Below are positions 20,371 to 28,993 of a DNA stretch of 64,000 nt, piece by piece (within the stretch, counting starts at the first letter, position 1; each line of letters starts with the position of its first letter). The notes under the pieces were generated by a model. It was not told where the DNA came from. It ran no database searches and saw nothing but the letters and a program-made list of their open reading frames with translations. Both the position numbers and the translations under genes were made by a program. The stretch is from positions 6,320,001 through 6,384,000 of the forward strand of contig NZ_CP097484.1 in the NCBI RefSeq assembly GCF_023546765.1, given 5' to 3'. This stretch comes from Methylobacterium tardum (GTDB lineage: Bacteria; Pseudomonadota; Alphaproteobacteria; Rhizobiales; Beijerinckiaceae).

Positions 20371-21069
20371 GTGAGCCGGCGGACGAAGCTACGGAACCGG
20401 GCGCGGCGGAAGTCGGGGCGTTTGCCTGCGACACCGGAATTCATCCGCTTCGGTGAGCAATTCAATCAGAGCATCGACTATCTGTACGGGTCGTTGGAGG
20501 AAGCCACTGCCGCGATACTCACTGGCTTCAAAGGTGAGGATCGCCGCCGCTTGCGTGATTTCATGGGTGCGGCCCTCAAAAGCGACCTGACGCCGGATGA
20601 ACAGATGAAACTCTGGGCCAAAGCCTGCACGGATTGGCGTTTCCGCGGCCCGGACGATCTGAGGCGCTTTCTGGCCCAGGTCCATCTCGACCTGCGGAAG
20701 GGCCTGTTACACGGCAGCGTCTCAATCATCCAAGACGGCGGATGCACGCATGCTCACCCTCGACCACCTCGCCGTCGTCGCGCCGGATCTTGCGGAAGGC
20801 GTCGCGCATGTCCGCGACTGCCTCGGCCTCACCATGCCGGAGGGCGGTCGCCATTGGGAGATGGGCACCCGCAACCACCTGCTGCGCCTCGGCGACGCGA
20901 CGTTCCTGGAGGTGATCGCCGTCGATCCGGAGGCACCCGTCCCGACCCGTGCCCGCTGGTTCGGCCTCGGCGACGCCGCGCAGGTGCGGGCGGACTGGGA
21001 TTCGGGCCGGCGGCTGCGCGGGTTCGTCGCCCGCACCGACGACCTCGACGGCGTGCTCGCCGCCCATGA
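20371..21069 (+). CDS. Second immunity-like protein, open at its 3' end into the next gene
   Basis: From a GTG at 20371 behind GAGAG, residues 24-108 align by eye with the preceding immunity protein: 'PEFIRFGEQFNQS', 'SLEEATAAILTGF', 'LTPDEQMKLW', 'DDLRRFLAQVHLDL'. The domain should end near 20694, but no stop occurs there. The frame runs on into Arg/Pro-rich sequence that is the out-of-frame shadow of the next gene and stops at 21069. It is thus probably a truncated or rearranged immunity gene whose original stop has been lost. Its GC content is nearer to the chromosome than that of its neighbour. Confidence 0.5.
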   Translation: MSRRTKLRNRARRKSGRLPATPEFIRFGEQFNQSIDYLYGSLEEATAAILTGFKGEDRRRLRDFMGAALKSDLTPDEQMKLWAKACTDWRFRGPDDLRRFLAQVHLDLRKGLLHGSVSIIQDGGCTHAHPRPPRRRRAGSCGRRRACPRLPRPHHAGGRSPLGDGHPQPPAAPRRRDVPGGDRRRSGGTRPDPCPLVRPRRRRAGAGGLGFGPAAARVRRPHRRPRRRARRP

Positions 21070-21388
21070 CGCCCTGCTCGGGCAGGCGGCCACGATGACC
21101 CGCGGCGCCCTGGCGTGGCGCTTCGGCGTGCGTCCGGACGGGGCCTGGCCGGCGGACGGTGCCGTGCCGTACGTGATGGATTGGGGGCCGCACGGGAACC
21201 CTGCCGCGTCGATGCCGGATCTCGGCGCCCGCCTCGAAGCCATCGTCCTGACGCATCCGGAGCCGGACGGCGTGGCGGCGCTTCACGCCGCGCTCGGCCT
21301 CGCCGATCCTCCGAAGCTCGTGAAAGGCCCCGGCCCGCGCTGGAGCGCACGGATCACGACGCCCTCCGGCGCCCGGATCCTGACCTGA
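20750..21388 (+). CDS. Glyoxalase-like (VOC superfamily) protein
   Basis: A 212-residue protein starting 'MLTLDHLAVVAPDLAEGVAHV', a standard VOC opening with the metal-ligand His in 'LDHLAV', and 'GTRNHLLRLGDATFLEVIAVDPEA' characteristic of the glyoxalase_3-like group. Two paired beta-alpha-beta modules are expected. The substrate is unknown. Base composition is normal for the chromosome, so the toxin island ends just before it. Confidence 0.8.
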   Translation: MLTLDHLAVVAPDLAEGVAHVRDCLGLTMPEGGRHWEMGTRNHLLRLGDATFLEVIAVDPEAPVPTRARWFGLGDAAQVRADWDSGRRLRGFVARTDDLDGVLAAHDALLGQAATMTRGALAWRFGVRPDGAWPADGAVPYVMDWGPHGNPAASMPDLGARLEAIVLTHPEPDGVAALHAALGLADPPKLVKGPGPRWSARITTPSGARILT

Positions 21389-21558
21389 GCCATCGACGGA
21401 CCCTCCTCGCCGGCCTGATCGGGAAAGTGACCGGCGAGGAGGGCACGGCCGAGACTCGAAAGCCGCGGCACGGGCAACCTAGCAGCGGCGTTCCGCGATG
21501 CGGTGGCAGGAAAGGCTCACCCCGCACGGGAATCGCGCCGGATCCCGCCGAAACGACG

Positions 21559-22182
21559 TCACGTGTGCGCGAAGATGTCGGTCTCGGGCCAGCCGTCGAG
21601 GTCGAGGCGCGCCCGGGTCGGCAGAAAGGCGAAGCAGGAAGCGGCGAGGTCGGTCCGGCCCTCGCGAGCCAGCATCGCGTCGAGCTTCTCGCGGGCGGCG
21701 TGGAGGTGGAGCACGTCGGAGGCCGCGTAGTCGAGCTGCGCCTGAGACAGGTTCTCGGCGCCCCAGTCGGAGGATTGCTGCTGTTTGGACAGATCGACGC
21801 CGACGAGTTCGCGGACCACATCCTTGAGCCCGTGCCGGTCGGTGTAGGTGCGGGCGAGTTTCGAGGCGATCTTGGTGCAGTAGACCGGCTGCGGCATCAC
21901 CCCGAAGGCCTTGTACAGGACCGCAACGTCGAACCGGGCGAAGTGGAAGATCTTCAGCACGTCCGGATCCGCCAGGACGCGCTTGAGCACGACCGGCTCC
22001 GGGCCGGCTTGCGGGATCTGCACGACGTCGGCGGTGCCGTCGCCCGTGGAGATCTGCACCACGCAGAGCCGGTCGCGGTGCGGATTGAGCCCGAGCGTCT
22101 CGGTGTCGATGGCGACCGCGCGGCCCGCGTCGTAGGTGGCGGGCAGGTCGCCGCGATGGAGGCGTACGGTGGGGCTCGGCAT
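21559..22182 (-). CDS. Ribonuclease D-like 3'-5' exonuclease (DEDDy)
   Basis: A 207-residue single-domain exonuclease. 'AIDTETLGL' supplies the first Asp/Glu, 'FHFARFDVAVL' the second Asp, and 'YAASDVLHLH' the Tyr/Asp of the DEDDy set. It lacks the HRDC domains of full RNase D and so is the short form found in alphaproteobacteria. It probably trims tRNA or other RNA 3' ends. The ATG at 22182 gives the short N terminus; the longer frame is poorly coding. Confidence 0.88.
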   Translation of the reverse strand: MPSPTVRLHRGDLPATYDAGRAVAIDTETLGLNPHRDRLCVVQISTGDGTADVVQIPQAGPEPVVLKRVLADPDVLKIFHFARFDVAVLYKAFGVMPQPVYCTKIASKLARTYTDRHGLKDVVRELVGVDLSKQQQSSDWGAENLSQAQLDYAASDVLHLHAAREKLDAMLAREGRTDLAASCFAFLPTRARLDLDGWPETDIFAHT

Positions 22183-22280
22183 GTTTTTCGGACCTTGAGG
22201 GTTTTCGGCCGGTACCATCGGTGCCAAGTGCCGGCAAGCCCGAGGCAATTCGCGCCCGGCCCGAGGACGGAGAGGCGGAC

Positions 22281-22709
22281 ATGACGGCAGCCGAGGTGAT
22301 CGCGATGCTCGGGCTGAAGCCCCATCCCGAAGGCGGCCACTACCGCGAGACCTTTCGCGATCCGAGGACCGTGGACGGCCGTTCCGTCGGAACCGCGATC
22401 TATTTCCTGCTCGATCTCGGCGAGGTTTCGGCCTGGCACCGGGTGGACGCCGCCGAGATCTGGCACTGGCATGCCGGCGCGCCGCTGGTGATCACCACGA
22501 GCCCCAACGGCCATGACGCCGCCGCGCAACATCTCGGGCCGGATCTCGCCGCCGGGCAGCGACCGCAATGCGTGGTGCCCGCCGGCCATTGGCAGACGGC
22601 CACCAGCCTTGGGGCCTGGACGCTCGTGGGCTGCACGGTCTCACCGGGCTTCGACTTCGCGGGCTTCGAGATGGCCGCGCCCGACTGGCGGCCGACGCCG
22701 CGCGCATAG
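22281..22709 (+). CDS. Cupin family protein (DUF985 type)
   Basis: A 142-residue single-domain cupin. The opening 'LGLKPHPEGGHYRETFRD' and 'AIYFLLDLGEVSAWHRVDAAEIWHWHAG' are typical of the DUF985 family; the histidines in 'WHWHAG' are likely metal or ligand contacts. The function is not established. GGAGAGGCGGAC precedes the ATG. It is divergent from the exonuclease gene. Confidence 0.82.
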   Translation: MTAAEVIAMLGLKPHPEGGHYRETFRDPRTVDGRSVGTAIYFLLDLGEVSAWHRVDAAEIWHWHAGAPLVITTSPNGHDAAAQHLGPDLAAGQRPQCVVPAGHWQTATSLGAWTLVGCTVSPGFDFAGFEMAAPDWRPTPRA

Positions 22710-22750
22710 CTGTCCAGGCCGTCCACACGACGAGGGACCGGAGGATCCGG

Positions 22751-22951
22751 TCAGATCAGGCTGCCCCCGGGCGACCCCGCGTTCAGCGATCGGCCCGCCC
22801 GCGCCACGAGCTGCGCGAACGCCATCGCGGCGGCCGAGGCCTGGGTCTGCGTCGGGAACGACCGGTCCGACTCGGCGACCGTCGCCTCGGTGTCGTCCAG
22901 AAGCACCCAGGTCCAGAGATGCCGGCCGGTCGCGCGAATCTTGAAGTGCAT
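22751..22951 (-). CDS. Small hypothetical protein, possibly DUF1508-like
   Basis: A 66-residue protein with ATG start. 'GRHLWTWVLLDDTEATVAESD' followed by 'FPTQTQASAAAMAF' has the strand-strand-helix rhythm of YegP-type single repeats. The C-terminal tail is Gly/Ser-rich. The match is by pattern only and the function is unknown. The 287 bases upstream, up to the hydrolase stop, show no coding sequence I trust. Confidence 0.58.
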   Translation of the reverse strand: MHFKIRATGRHLWTWVLLDDTEATVAESDRSFPTQTQASAAAMAFAQLVARAGRSLNAGSPGGSLI

Positions 22952-23238
22952 GGCGGGCTCGCGAGCTACGTCATACTTCGATGATGCACCGCGAAAAATC
23001 GCGGCGTGTTAATGGCTTGGCCTGCGCAACAACCTGTGTCGGCTAAGTGAAGGCTTGTGCCCGCTATCCCCGCAGAGCACAGGCAGCCATTCGGGCGCTT
23101 GCGGTCACGCGCAGGGTCGCGCTGCCCCGCGTGGATCATACCTGAGACGCGGCATCGCGCCCGGGTCGGGCCGAGGTTTTCGGATCGCGCCACGCCGTGG
23201 ACGCAGCGGCACGCGAGAGAGCCGGAGCGCCGGCAGAC

Positions 23239-24150
23239 CTACGCCGCAGGACGCAGGGACAACGCCGCACGCACCACCGCGTCGGCGTGAAAATGGTGCA
23301 GCATGTGGCCGGCTGCTGGCAGGAGCTGGAACGTGGCCGACGGCATGAGGCCGGCGGCGCGCCGCCCGTGGACGAACGTGTTCACGACGAGATCGGCGCT
23401 GCCGCACACGAAACGCACCGGTGCGCGCGCGGTCGGGTAGGATAGAACGCTGCGCGTGAGCGCCGGCCAGAGCCATCCGGCATCCTCGCCCTCGGCGGTG
23501 ATCTGCGCGGGCCGCGCGGCGAGGTCGAAGGGGAAGCGGCGGGCGAACGTGTCCGGCATCGCCTTGGGGAAGAACATCGCGTTCCAGAGCAGCGGAAGCA
23601 GCGCCTTGTCGCTTCCGGCGCTCAGGAGTTTGGACAGGAGATCGCCGCCGAACGGCAGCGCCCGGGGGCCGAACAGCACGTGCTCCAGGCGGGGCTCGGG
23701 GAAGCAGATCGGTGCGACGGCGACGACGACGGCAATCTCCTCCGGGTGAAGCATTCCGTAGGCGAGCGCGACCGCCGCGCCGAACGAGTGACCGACGATC
23801 ACCGGACGGTGCACATCCAGGCGCTGCACCGCGTCCCGGATCCGGGCGGCCTGATCCCAGAGATCACCCGCGCGTCCGCGGGGGCGCAGGCTGAAGCCGT
23901 GGCCCGGGCGATCGACCGCGATCACGCGGAAGTGCTCCGCCAGCGCCGGCACCGGCCCGAGCCACATGTCCTCCAGGCACATCAGCGTGCCGTGGATCGC
24001 CACGAGATCAGGGCCGCGCCCGGTTTCCGCGTAGGCGATGGTTCGGTCTTCGGAGAGCTGAACGATCCGGCGCGGGACGACCCGCGGGTCGCGTGGCGCG
24101 TCCGACGCAGGTCGGCCCGGACCGGGCAGAGTGTCCACCACGCGGATCAA
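23239..24150 (-). CDS. Alpha/beta hydrolase
   Basis: A 303-residue hydrolase. The nucleophile elbow is 'GHSFG', the acid is expected near 'FVCGSADLVV' and the His is in 'AGHMLHHF'. 'AIHGTLM' is the oxyanion region and 'AVDRPGHGFS' the strand-5 motif. The frame begins with TTG at 24150 immediately after the SDR stop (TAG), with in-frame GTG codons close by, so the exact start is open but coupling to the SDR gene is clear. The substrate is unknown. Confidence 0.82.
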   Translation of the reverse strand: MIRVVDTLPGPGRPASDAPRDPRVVPRRIVQLSEDRTIAYAETGRGPDLVAIHGTLMCLEDMWLGPVPALAEHFRVIAVDRPGHGFSLRPRGRAGDLWDQAARIRDAVQRLDVHRPVIVGHSFGAAVALAYGMLHPEEIAVVVAVAPICFPEPRLEHVLFGPRALPFGGDLLSKLLSAGSDKALLPLLWNAMFFPKAMPDTFARRFPFDLAARPAQITAEGEDAGWLWPALTRSVLSYPTARAPVRFVCGSADLVVNTFVHGRRAAGLMPSATFQLLPAAGHMLHHFHADAVVRAALSLRPAA

Positions 24151-25164
24151 CTACAGAGGCCGACGGCGACCGGGCGCGTTGCTGAGAACCGCCAGTGCGG
24201 TGGCCGCACCGATGCCGACAAGGCCTGCCGCCGCTGCGAGCGGGTGCAGCGTCGCCCGGGTGTACGCGCTGGTCCGCATGACGGGGAGCGGCGGGTCGCC
24301 GCGCATCTCGCCCGCCGCCACCGGCGCGTGCAGGGCCCCATCCGGATTGCGGGGAGCGCTCGCGCGCTTCTGGAGCGCGATGATCGCCGGGGCGAGATAG
24401 TCGTAGGCGCCGGGCGCGAACTCCTTGCCGGCCGTGAAGGCCTTGCCGGCGCCGCCCACGAAGATGTCGCGCTGCGGGTGCACCGCCGCGTGCAAGATGG
24501 CGTTTGCGACCTCTTCGGGCGGGTAGATCGGCGGCGGCAGGCTCGGCTCGCGGTCCATGTAGTTGCGCGCGCGCTGGGGCAGGGGGGTATCGATCGAGGC
24601 CGGCTTGATCAGGGTGACCGAGACCGGCGCCTTCTCGTACATCAGCTCCATGCGCAACGCGTCGGTGAAGCCCTTCACCGCGTGCTTCGAGGCCGCGTAC
24701 ATTCCCTGGAACGGGAAGGCGAGGTCCGACGCGATGCTGCCGACGTTGATGAGCGCGCCGCCATGCTGGCGCAGGTGCTCGGTCGCCACCAGCGACCCGT
24801 AGACCGTGCCCCAGAAGTTGGTCTGGACCAGCCGCTCATGGTCGGCGTCGCTGATCTCGCGCAGCCGGCCGTAGATCGAGCCGCCGGCGACGTTCACCCA
24901 GGTGTCGAAGCCGCCGAACGTCGCCTCCGCGCGATCGGCGACGGCCTGGACGTCCGCCCGGCGGCCGACATCGGCGACCACGTCGATCGCCTTGCCGCCG
25001 ATCCCCTCGATCTCGGCCCGGATGCGCGCCAAGGCGTCGCCGCTGCGCGCCGCCATGACGACGCGGGCGCCGCGTTCGGCCGCCATCCGCGCCGTGGCCA
25101 GCCCGATGCCCGACGATGCGCCGGTGATCACGATGACCTGCTCGCGGAGCGGCTTGTGCTTCAT
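24151..25164 (-). CDS. Short-chain dehydrogenase with C-terminal membrane anchor
   Basis: A 337-residue SDR. 'TGASSGIG' is the cofactor loop, the catalytic Ser is in 'GSIASD' and Tyr/Lys in 'YAASKHAV'. After the catalytic domain (about residues 1-230) comes a 100-residue tail ending in a hydrophobic helix near the C terminus (about 308-326), so it may be membrane-attached. The natural substrate is not evident. It is followed without a gap by the hydrolase gene, forming a two-gene unit. Confidence 0.85.
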   Translation of the reverse strand: MKHKPLREQVIVITGASSGIGLATARMAAERGARVVMAARSGDALARIRAEIEGIGGKAIDVVADVGRRADVQAVADRAEATFGGFDTWVNVAGGSIYGRLREISDADHERLVQTNFWGTVYGSLVATEHLRQHGGALINVGSIASDLAFPFQGMYAASKHAVKGFTDALRMELMYEKAPVSVTLIKPASIDTPLPQRARNYMDREPSLPPPIYPPEEVANAILHAAVHPQRDIFVGGAGKAFTAGKEFAPGAYDYLAPAIIALQKRASAPRNPDGALHAPVAAGEMRGDPPLPVMRTSAYTRATLHPLAAAAGLVGIGAATALAVLSNAPGRRRPL

Positions 25165-25295
25165 GAGTCTCCCCCGGTGTTTCGATATGCGGCTGCCATC
25201 CGCGAGGGACGCGACCGCACACCCTGCTATTCACCGGGAGGGCGTCATGGTTCCGGATACCGGGAGGGTGTTTGCGTCGCAGGGCGCGTTTTCGG

Positions 25296-26726
25296 TCAGC
25301 GCCCGTAGATATCTTCTACGCGGATGATGTCGTCCTCGCCGGTATAGGAGCCGACCTGCACCTCGATCAGCTCCAGCGGGATCTTCCCCGGATTGGCCAG
25401 CCGGTGCATCGACCCGATCGGCAGGTAGACCGCCTCGTTCTCGTGGACCAGAACCACCCGCTCGTCGATCGTCACCTCGGCGGTGCCGCGCACCACCACC
25501 CAATGCTCTGCCCGGTGGTAGTGCTTCTGCAACGACAGGCGGCCGCCCGGCACCACCTGGATCCGCTTCACCTGGAACCGCTCGCCGAGGTCGATCCGCT
25601 GGTACCAGCCCCACGGCCGGTACATCCGCAGATGCGCATCCGCCTCCGGCTCACCTTTCGCCCGCAGCGCGGTCACCAGCTCCTTCACCTGCCCCGAGCG
25701 CGCCTTCGAGGCCACCAGCACCGCGTCGGGCGTGGACACCACCACCACGTCCTCCAGGCCCACCACAGCGGTGACGCCGTCGCCCTGGCTGTGGACGAGG
25801 CTGTTCTTCGTCTCGATCAGCGACACCCGGCCCCGCACCGCGTTGCCGGCCTCATCGTGGTCCAGGACCTGCCAGACCGCGTCCCAGGTGCCGACATCCG
25901 ACCAGGGGAACGACACCGGCAGCACGCCGGCCTGGGCGGTCCGCTCCATCACCGCGTAGTCGATCGAGATCTTGGGGGCCTGGGCGAAGGCCGCCGCATC
26001 GAGGCGCACGAAGTCGAGGTCGGTGACCGCGGCCTCCAGGGCCGCGCGCGCGGCCGCGAGCACGTCCGGCACGAACGCCTCCAGCTCGGCCAGCATCAGG
26101 TCGGCGCGGAAGAGGAAGTAGCCGGAGTTCCACAGCGCGCCCTCCGCAATCAGCGCCTCGGCGCCGGCCCGGTCGGGCTTCTCGACGAAGCGGGCGACGC
26201 GGGCGGCGCCCGGCGCCTCGGCGATCGGCTCGCCGCGGCGGATGTAGCCGTAATCGGTGGCGGGGCGGTCCGGCTCGATGCCCAGTGTCATGGTGTAGCC
26301 CGCCCGCGCGCCGGCGGACGCGCGCACCACGGCGTCCACGAAGGCGGCGGTGTCGGGCACGACGTGGTCGGCGGCCATGATCAGCACGACCGCCTGCGGG
26401 TCGGTGGCCGCCGCGTGCAGCGCCGCCACCGCGACCGCGGCGGCCGAGTCGCGCCCCTGCGGCTCGAGCAGGATGTCGGCGGCAAGGCCGAGCTGGTCGC
26501 GCTGCTCGGCGACGATGAACCGGGCCTCGGCCGAGGCGATCACGGTCGCCTTCGCGAACACGGCCGCGTCCGACACCCGTGCCAGCGTCGCCTGGAACGT
26601 CGAGCGTTCTGCGTCCACCAGCCGGGCGAACTGCTTGGGCATGCTCTCCCGCGAGGCCGGCCACAGCCGAGTCCCCGTCCCGCCGCACAGGATCATCGGG
26701 TGGATGACAGCAGAGGACCGGGACAT
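25296..26726 (-). CDS. Mannose-1-phosphate guanylyltransferase / mannose-6-phosphate isomerase
   Basis: A 476-residue bifunctional type II PMI/GMP that supplies GDP-mannose for exopolysaccharide or O-antigen. The N-terminal nucleotidyltransferase starts 'MILCGGTGTRLWPASRESMPKQF', the pyrophosphorylase signature, with 'NSGYFLF' further on. The C-terminal cupin isomerase holds 'HYHRAEHWVVVRGTAEV'. Full length. No polysaccharide cluster surrounds it here. Known symbols for such enzymes are manC, cpsB, algA or xanB; the sequence does not choose. Confidence 0.93.
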   Translation of the reverse strand: MSRSSAVIHPMILCGGTGTRLWPASRESMPKQFARLVDAERSTFQATLARVSDAAVFAKATVIASAEARFIVAEQRDQLGLAADILLEPQGRDSAAAVAVAALHAAATDPQAVVLIMAADHVVPDTAAFVDAVVRASAGARAGYTMTLGIEPDRPATDYGYIRRGEPIAEAPGAARVARFVEKPDRAGAEALIAEGALWNSGYFLFRADLMLAELEAFVPDVLAAARAALEAAVTDLDFVRLDAAAFAQAPKISIDYAVMERTAQAGVLPVSFPWSDVGTWDAVWQVLDHDEAGNAVRGRVSLIETKNSLVHSQGDGVTAVVGLEDVVVVSTPDAVLVASKARSGQVKELVTALRAKGEPEADAHLRMYRPWGWYQRIDLGERFQVKRIQVVPGGRLSLQKHYHRAEHWVVVRGTAEVTIDERVVLVHENEAVYLPIGSMHRLANPGKIPLELIEVQVGSYTGEDDIIRVEDIYGR

Positions 26727-26924
26727 GGTGACGTCTCCCGATAGGATCGGCGGGCGGCCCGCATGGCCTGGCCCCGGGCCGCTTGGTAAGGCTTTGGCAC
26801 GCCATCGGCGACCGTTTTCCGGATGTGGCCTTAACGTCGGACCCGGGGCGGAACAATCCTGCGCGGATTGTCCACGTGCTTCCGGACTGGCCCGGAGCCG
26901 GCGGATCGTTATCTGTGCGTCTGC

Positions 26925-28378
26925 ATGAGCTCATCCGCCCAGATCCACCCGAGCGCCGCCGGAACACCCCGCCGGATGCCATCCGTCGAGCGCTTGGTCG
27001 GCAGTACGGCGGCGGCCGATCTGGAAGCCTATGGGCGGACAGCCTTCACCGACGCGATCCGGGCCGTGCTGGCCGACCTCCGCGCCGCGGGTGGCCCGGT
27101 GCCGGACGAGCCGGAGATCCGGGCTGCCGCGTGCGCGCGCCTCGCCGCCGCGCGACGCCCCTCCCTGCGGCCTGTGTTCAACCTCACCGGGACCGTGCTC
27201 CACACCAATCTCGGTCGCGCCCTGCTGCCGCGTTCGGCCGCCGATGCGGTCGCCGCCGTGATGGTGCAGGCGAGCAACCTGGAATTCGATCTGGGAACCG
27301 GGGCCCGGGGCGAGCGGGACGACCACGTCGAGGGCCTGATCTGCCGCCTGAGCGGTGCGGAGGCCGCGGTGGTGGTGAACAACAACGCGGCCGCGGTCCT
27401 GCTGGTGCTGAACGCGCTCGCCATGCGCAAGGAGGTGGTGGTCTCGCGCGGAGAGCTGGTGGAGATCGGCGGCTCCTTCCGGGTGCCGGACGTCATGATC
27501 CGCGCCGGATGCCGTCTCCGCGAGGTCGGGACCACGAACCGCACGCATCTGGGCGACTACGCGGAGGCGATCGGCCCGCGTACCGGCCTGGTGATGAAGG
27601 TGCATCCGAGCAATTACGCGATCGCGGGCTTCACCGCCGCCGCCGACCCGGCCGCCCTGCACGCCCTCTGCCGCGAGCGCGGCGTGCCGCTTGCCGACGA
27701 TCTCGGCAGCGGCAGTCTCGTTGATCTCACCGCCTACGGCCTTCCGGCCGAGCCCACCGTCCGGGCGGCCCTGGCGCGGGCCGACGTGGTGACGTTCAGC
27801 GGCGACAAGCTCCTCGGTGCGGTCCAATGCGGCATCGTGGCCGGCCGGAAGGACCTGATCGCTCGCGTGCGCAAGAACCCGCTGAAGCGGGCCTTGCGTG
27901 TCGACAAGATGACCTACGCGGCCCTTGAAGCGGTGCTGCGCCTCTATCTCCACCCGGAGCGGCTGCGGGCGGAACTGCCGACCCTGCGGCTGCTGACCCG
28001 CGACCGCGCGGCGATCGCCGAGCAGGCGGAGCGGCTCGCGCCCGCGGTGGCGCAGCGGCTCGCCGGCAGCGCGACAGTCTCGGTGGCAGCGTGCATCAGC
28101 CAGATCGGCTCCGGCGCCCTGCCGGTCGAGACCCTGCCCAGCGCCGCGCTGGTTCTCCATCCGGATCCGGGGGCGGACCAGGCCGGCGCGGCGCCGGCGG
28201 TCGGTGCAAGCGGCTGGCCGAGCGCCTGCGCGGGCTGCCGATACCGGTGATCGGCCGGATCACCGACGACACGATCGTCCTCGACCTTCGGACCCTGGAG
28301 GACGAGACCGGGCTCCTCGACACACTCGCGGCGCTCGCATCGCCAAATAGTGAGTCACGATCCCAACCCGGTTGTTAG
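26925..28378 (+). pseudogene. selA: L-seryl-tRNA(Sec) selenium transferase, frameshifted near the 3' end
   Basis: SelA converts seryl-tRNA(Sec) to selenocysteyl-tRNA(Sec) with PLP. '[14 protein letters not shown]', '[11 protein letters not shown]', '[11 protein letters not shown]' and the PLP lysine in 'TFSGDKLLG' are intact. After '[14 protein letters not shown]' the frame becomes non-homologous and stops at 28250. The expected C terminus ('[16 protein letters not shown]', 'DDTIVLDLRTLEDE') continues in another frame to 28378, so an indel lies around 28190-28215. Only the last 55 or so residues are affected. The ATG at 26925 is chosen. selB, selC and selD are not in the window. Confidence 0.85.
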
Positions 28379-28492
28379 GAAATCGTAACGCTCGGCTGGA
28401 CCTTGTGCGCCGGCTTCGCGTGTTATGGTATGATGACAGACCCGCGGTCGCGGTCGAGAGTGGCGGTGCCTGGACCGCGATGGGCGAACGAT

Positions 28493-28963
28493 ATGGCGTA
28501 CACTGCCGACACGTTAGAGGCGGAGCGAGAGTCGGACCCGCTCCTCCTGGATAATCAGCTTTGCTACGCGCTGTATGCGGCCGCGCACCGGATGACCAAA
28601 TCGTACCGCCCGTTCCTAGAGCGGCTCGGCCTGACCTATCCGCAATATCTCGTCCTTCTGGTCCTGTGGGAGCAGGACGGCGTCACGGTTTCCGAGATCG
28701 GCCGGCGGCTGCGGCTCGATTCCGGGACCCTCACGCCGGTGCTGAAGCGGCTGGAAAGCGCGGGCTTCCTGCTCCGCACCCGCCGTCAGTCCGACGAGCG
28801 CGAGGTCGAGATCGCGCTGACGCCGAAGGGCTCGGCACTCCGCTCCGAGGCCGTCTCCGTCCGTGAGAGCGTGATGTGCCAGCTCGAACTGAGCGAGCCG
28901 GAGATCCGCGCCCTGCGCAAGGACCTGAGCCTCGTCATCGACCGCCTGAGTGTGGGCGAGTGA
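28493..28963 (+). CDS. ohrR: MarR-family organic-peroxide sensor, OhrR type
   Basis: A 156-residue winged-helix repressor. Cys24 in 'NQLCYALY' is the peroxidatic cysteine of OhrR, and Cys129 in 'SVMCQLELS' fits the resolving cysteine, so it looks like a two-Cys OhrR. '[15 protein letters not shown]' and '[14 protein letters not shown]' are the family's dimer and DNA-recognition segments. It would repress a peroxiredoxin (Ohr) until oxidised by organic hydroperoxide, but no ohr gene lies nearby. In-frame Met codons upstream (at 28433 and 28403) are possible but less likely. Confidence 0.85.
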   Translation: MAYTADTLEAERESDPLLLDNQLCYALYAAAHRMTKSYRPFLERLGLTYPQYLVLLVLWEQDGVTVSEIGRRLRLDSGTLTPVLKRLESAGFLLRTRRQSDEREVEIALTPKGSALRSEAVSVRESVMCQLELSEPEIRALRKDLSLVIDRLSVGE

Positions 28964-28993
28964 CGGCTCCGCGCAGCGGGCCGCAGCCTCCCA

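Noticed and set aside
22989..23004. Hairpin CCGCGA-AAAA-TCGCGG as a terminator
   Set aside because: No T run follows on either strand and the stem is only six base pairs.
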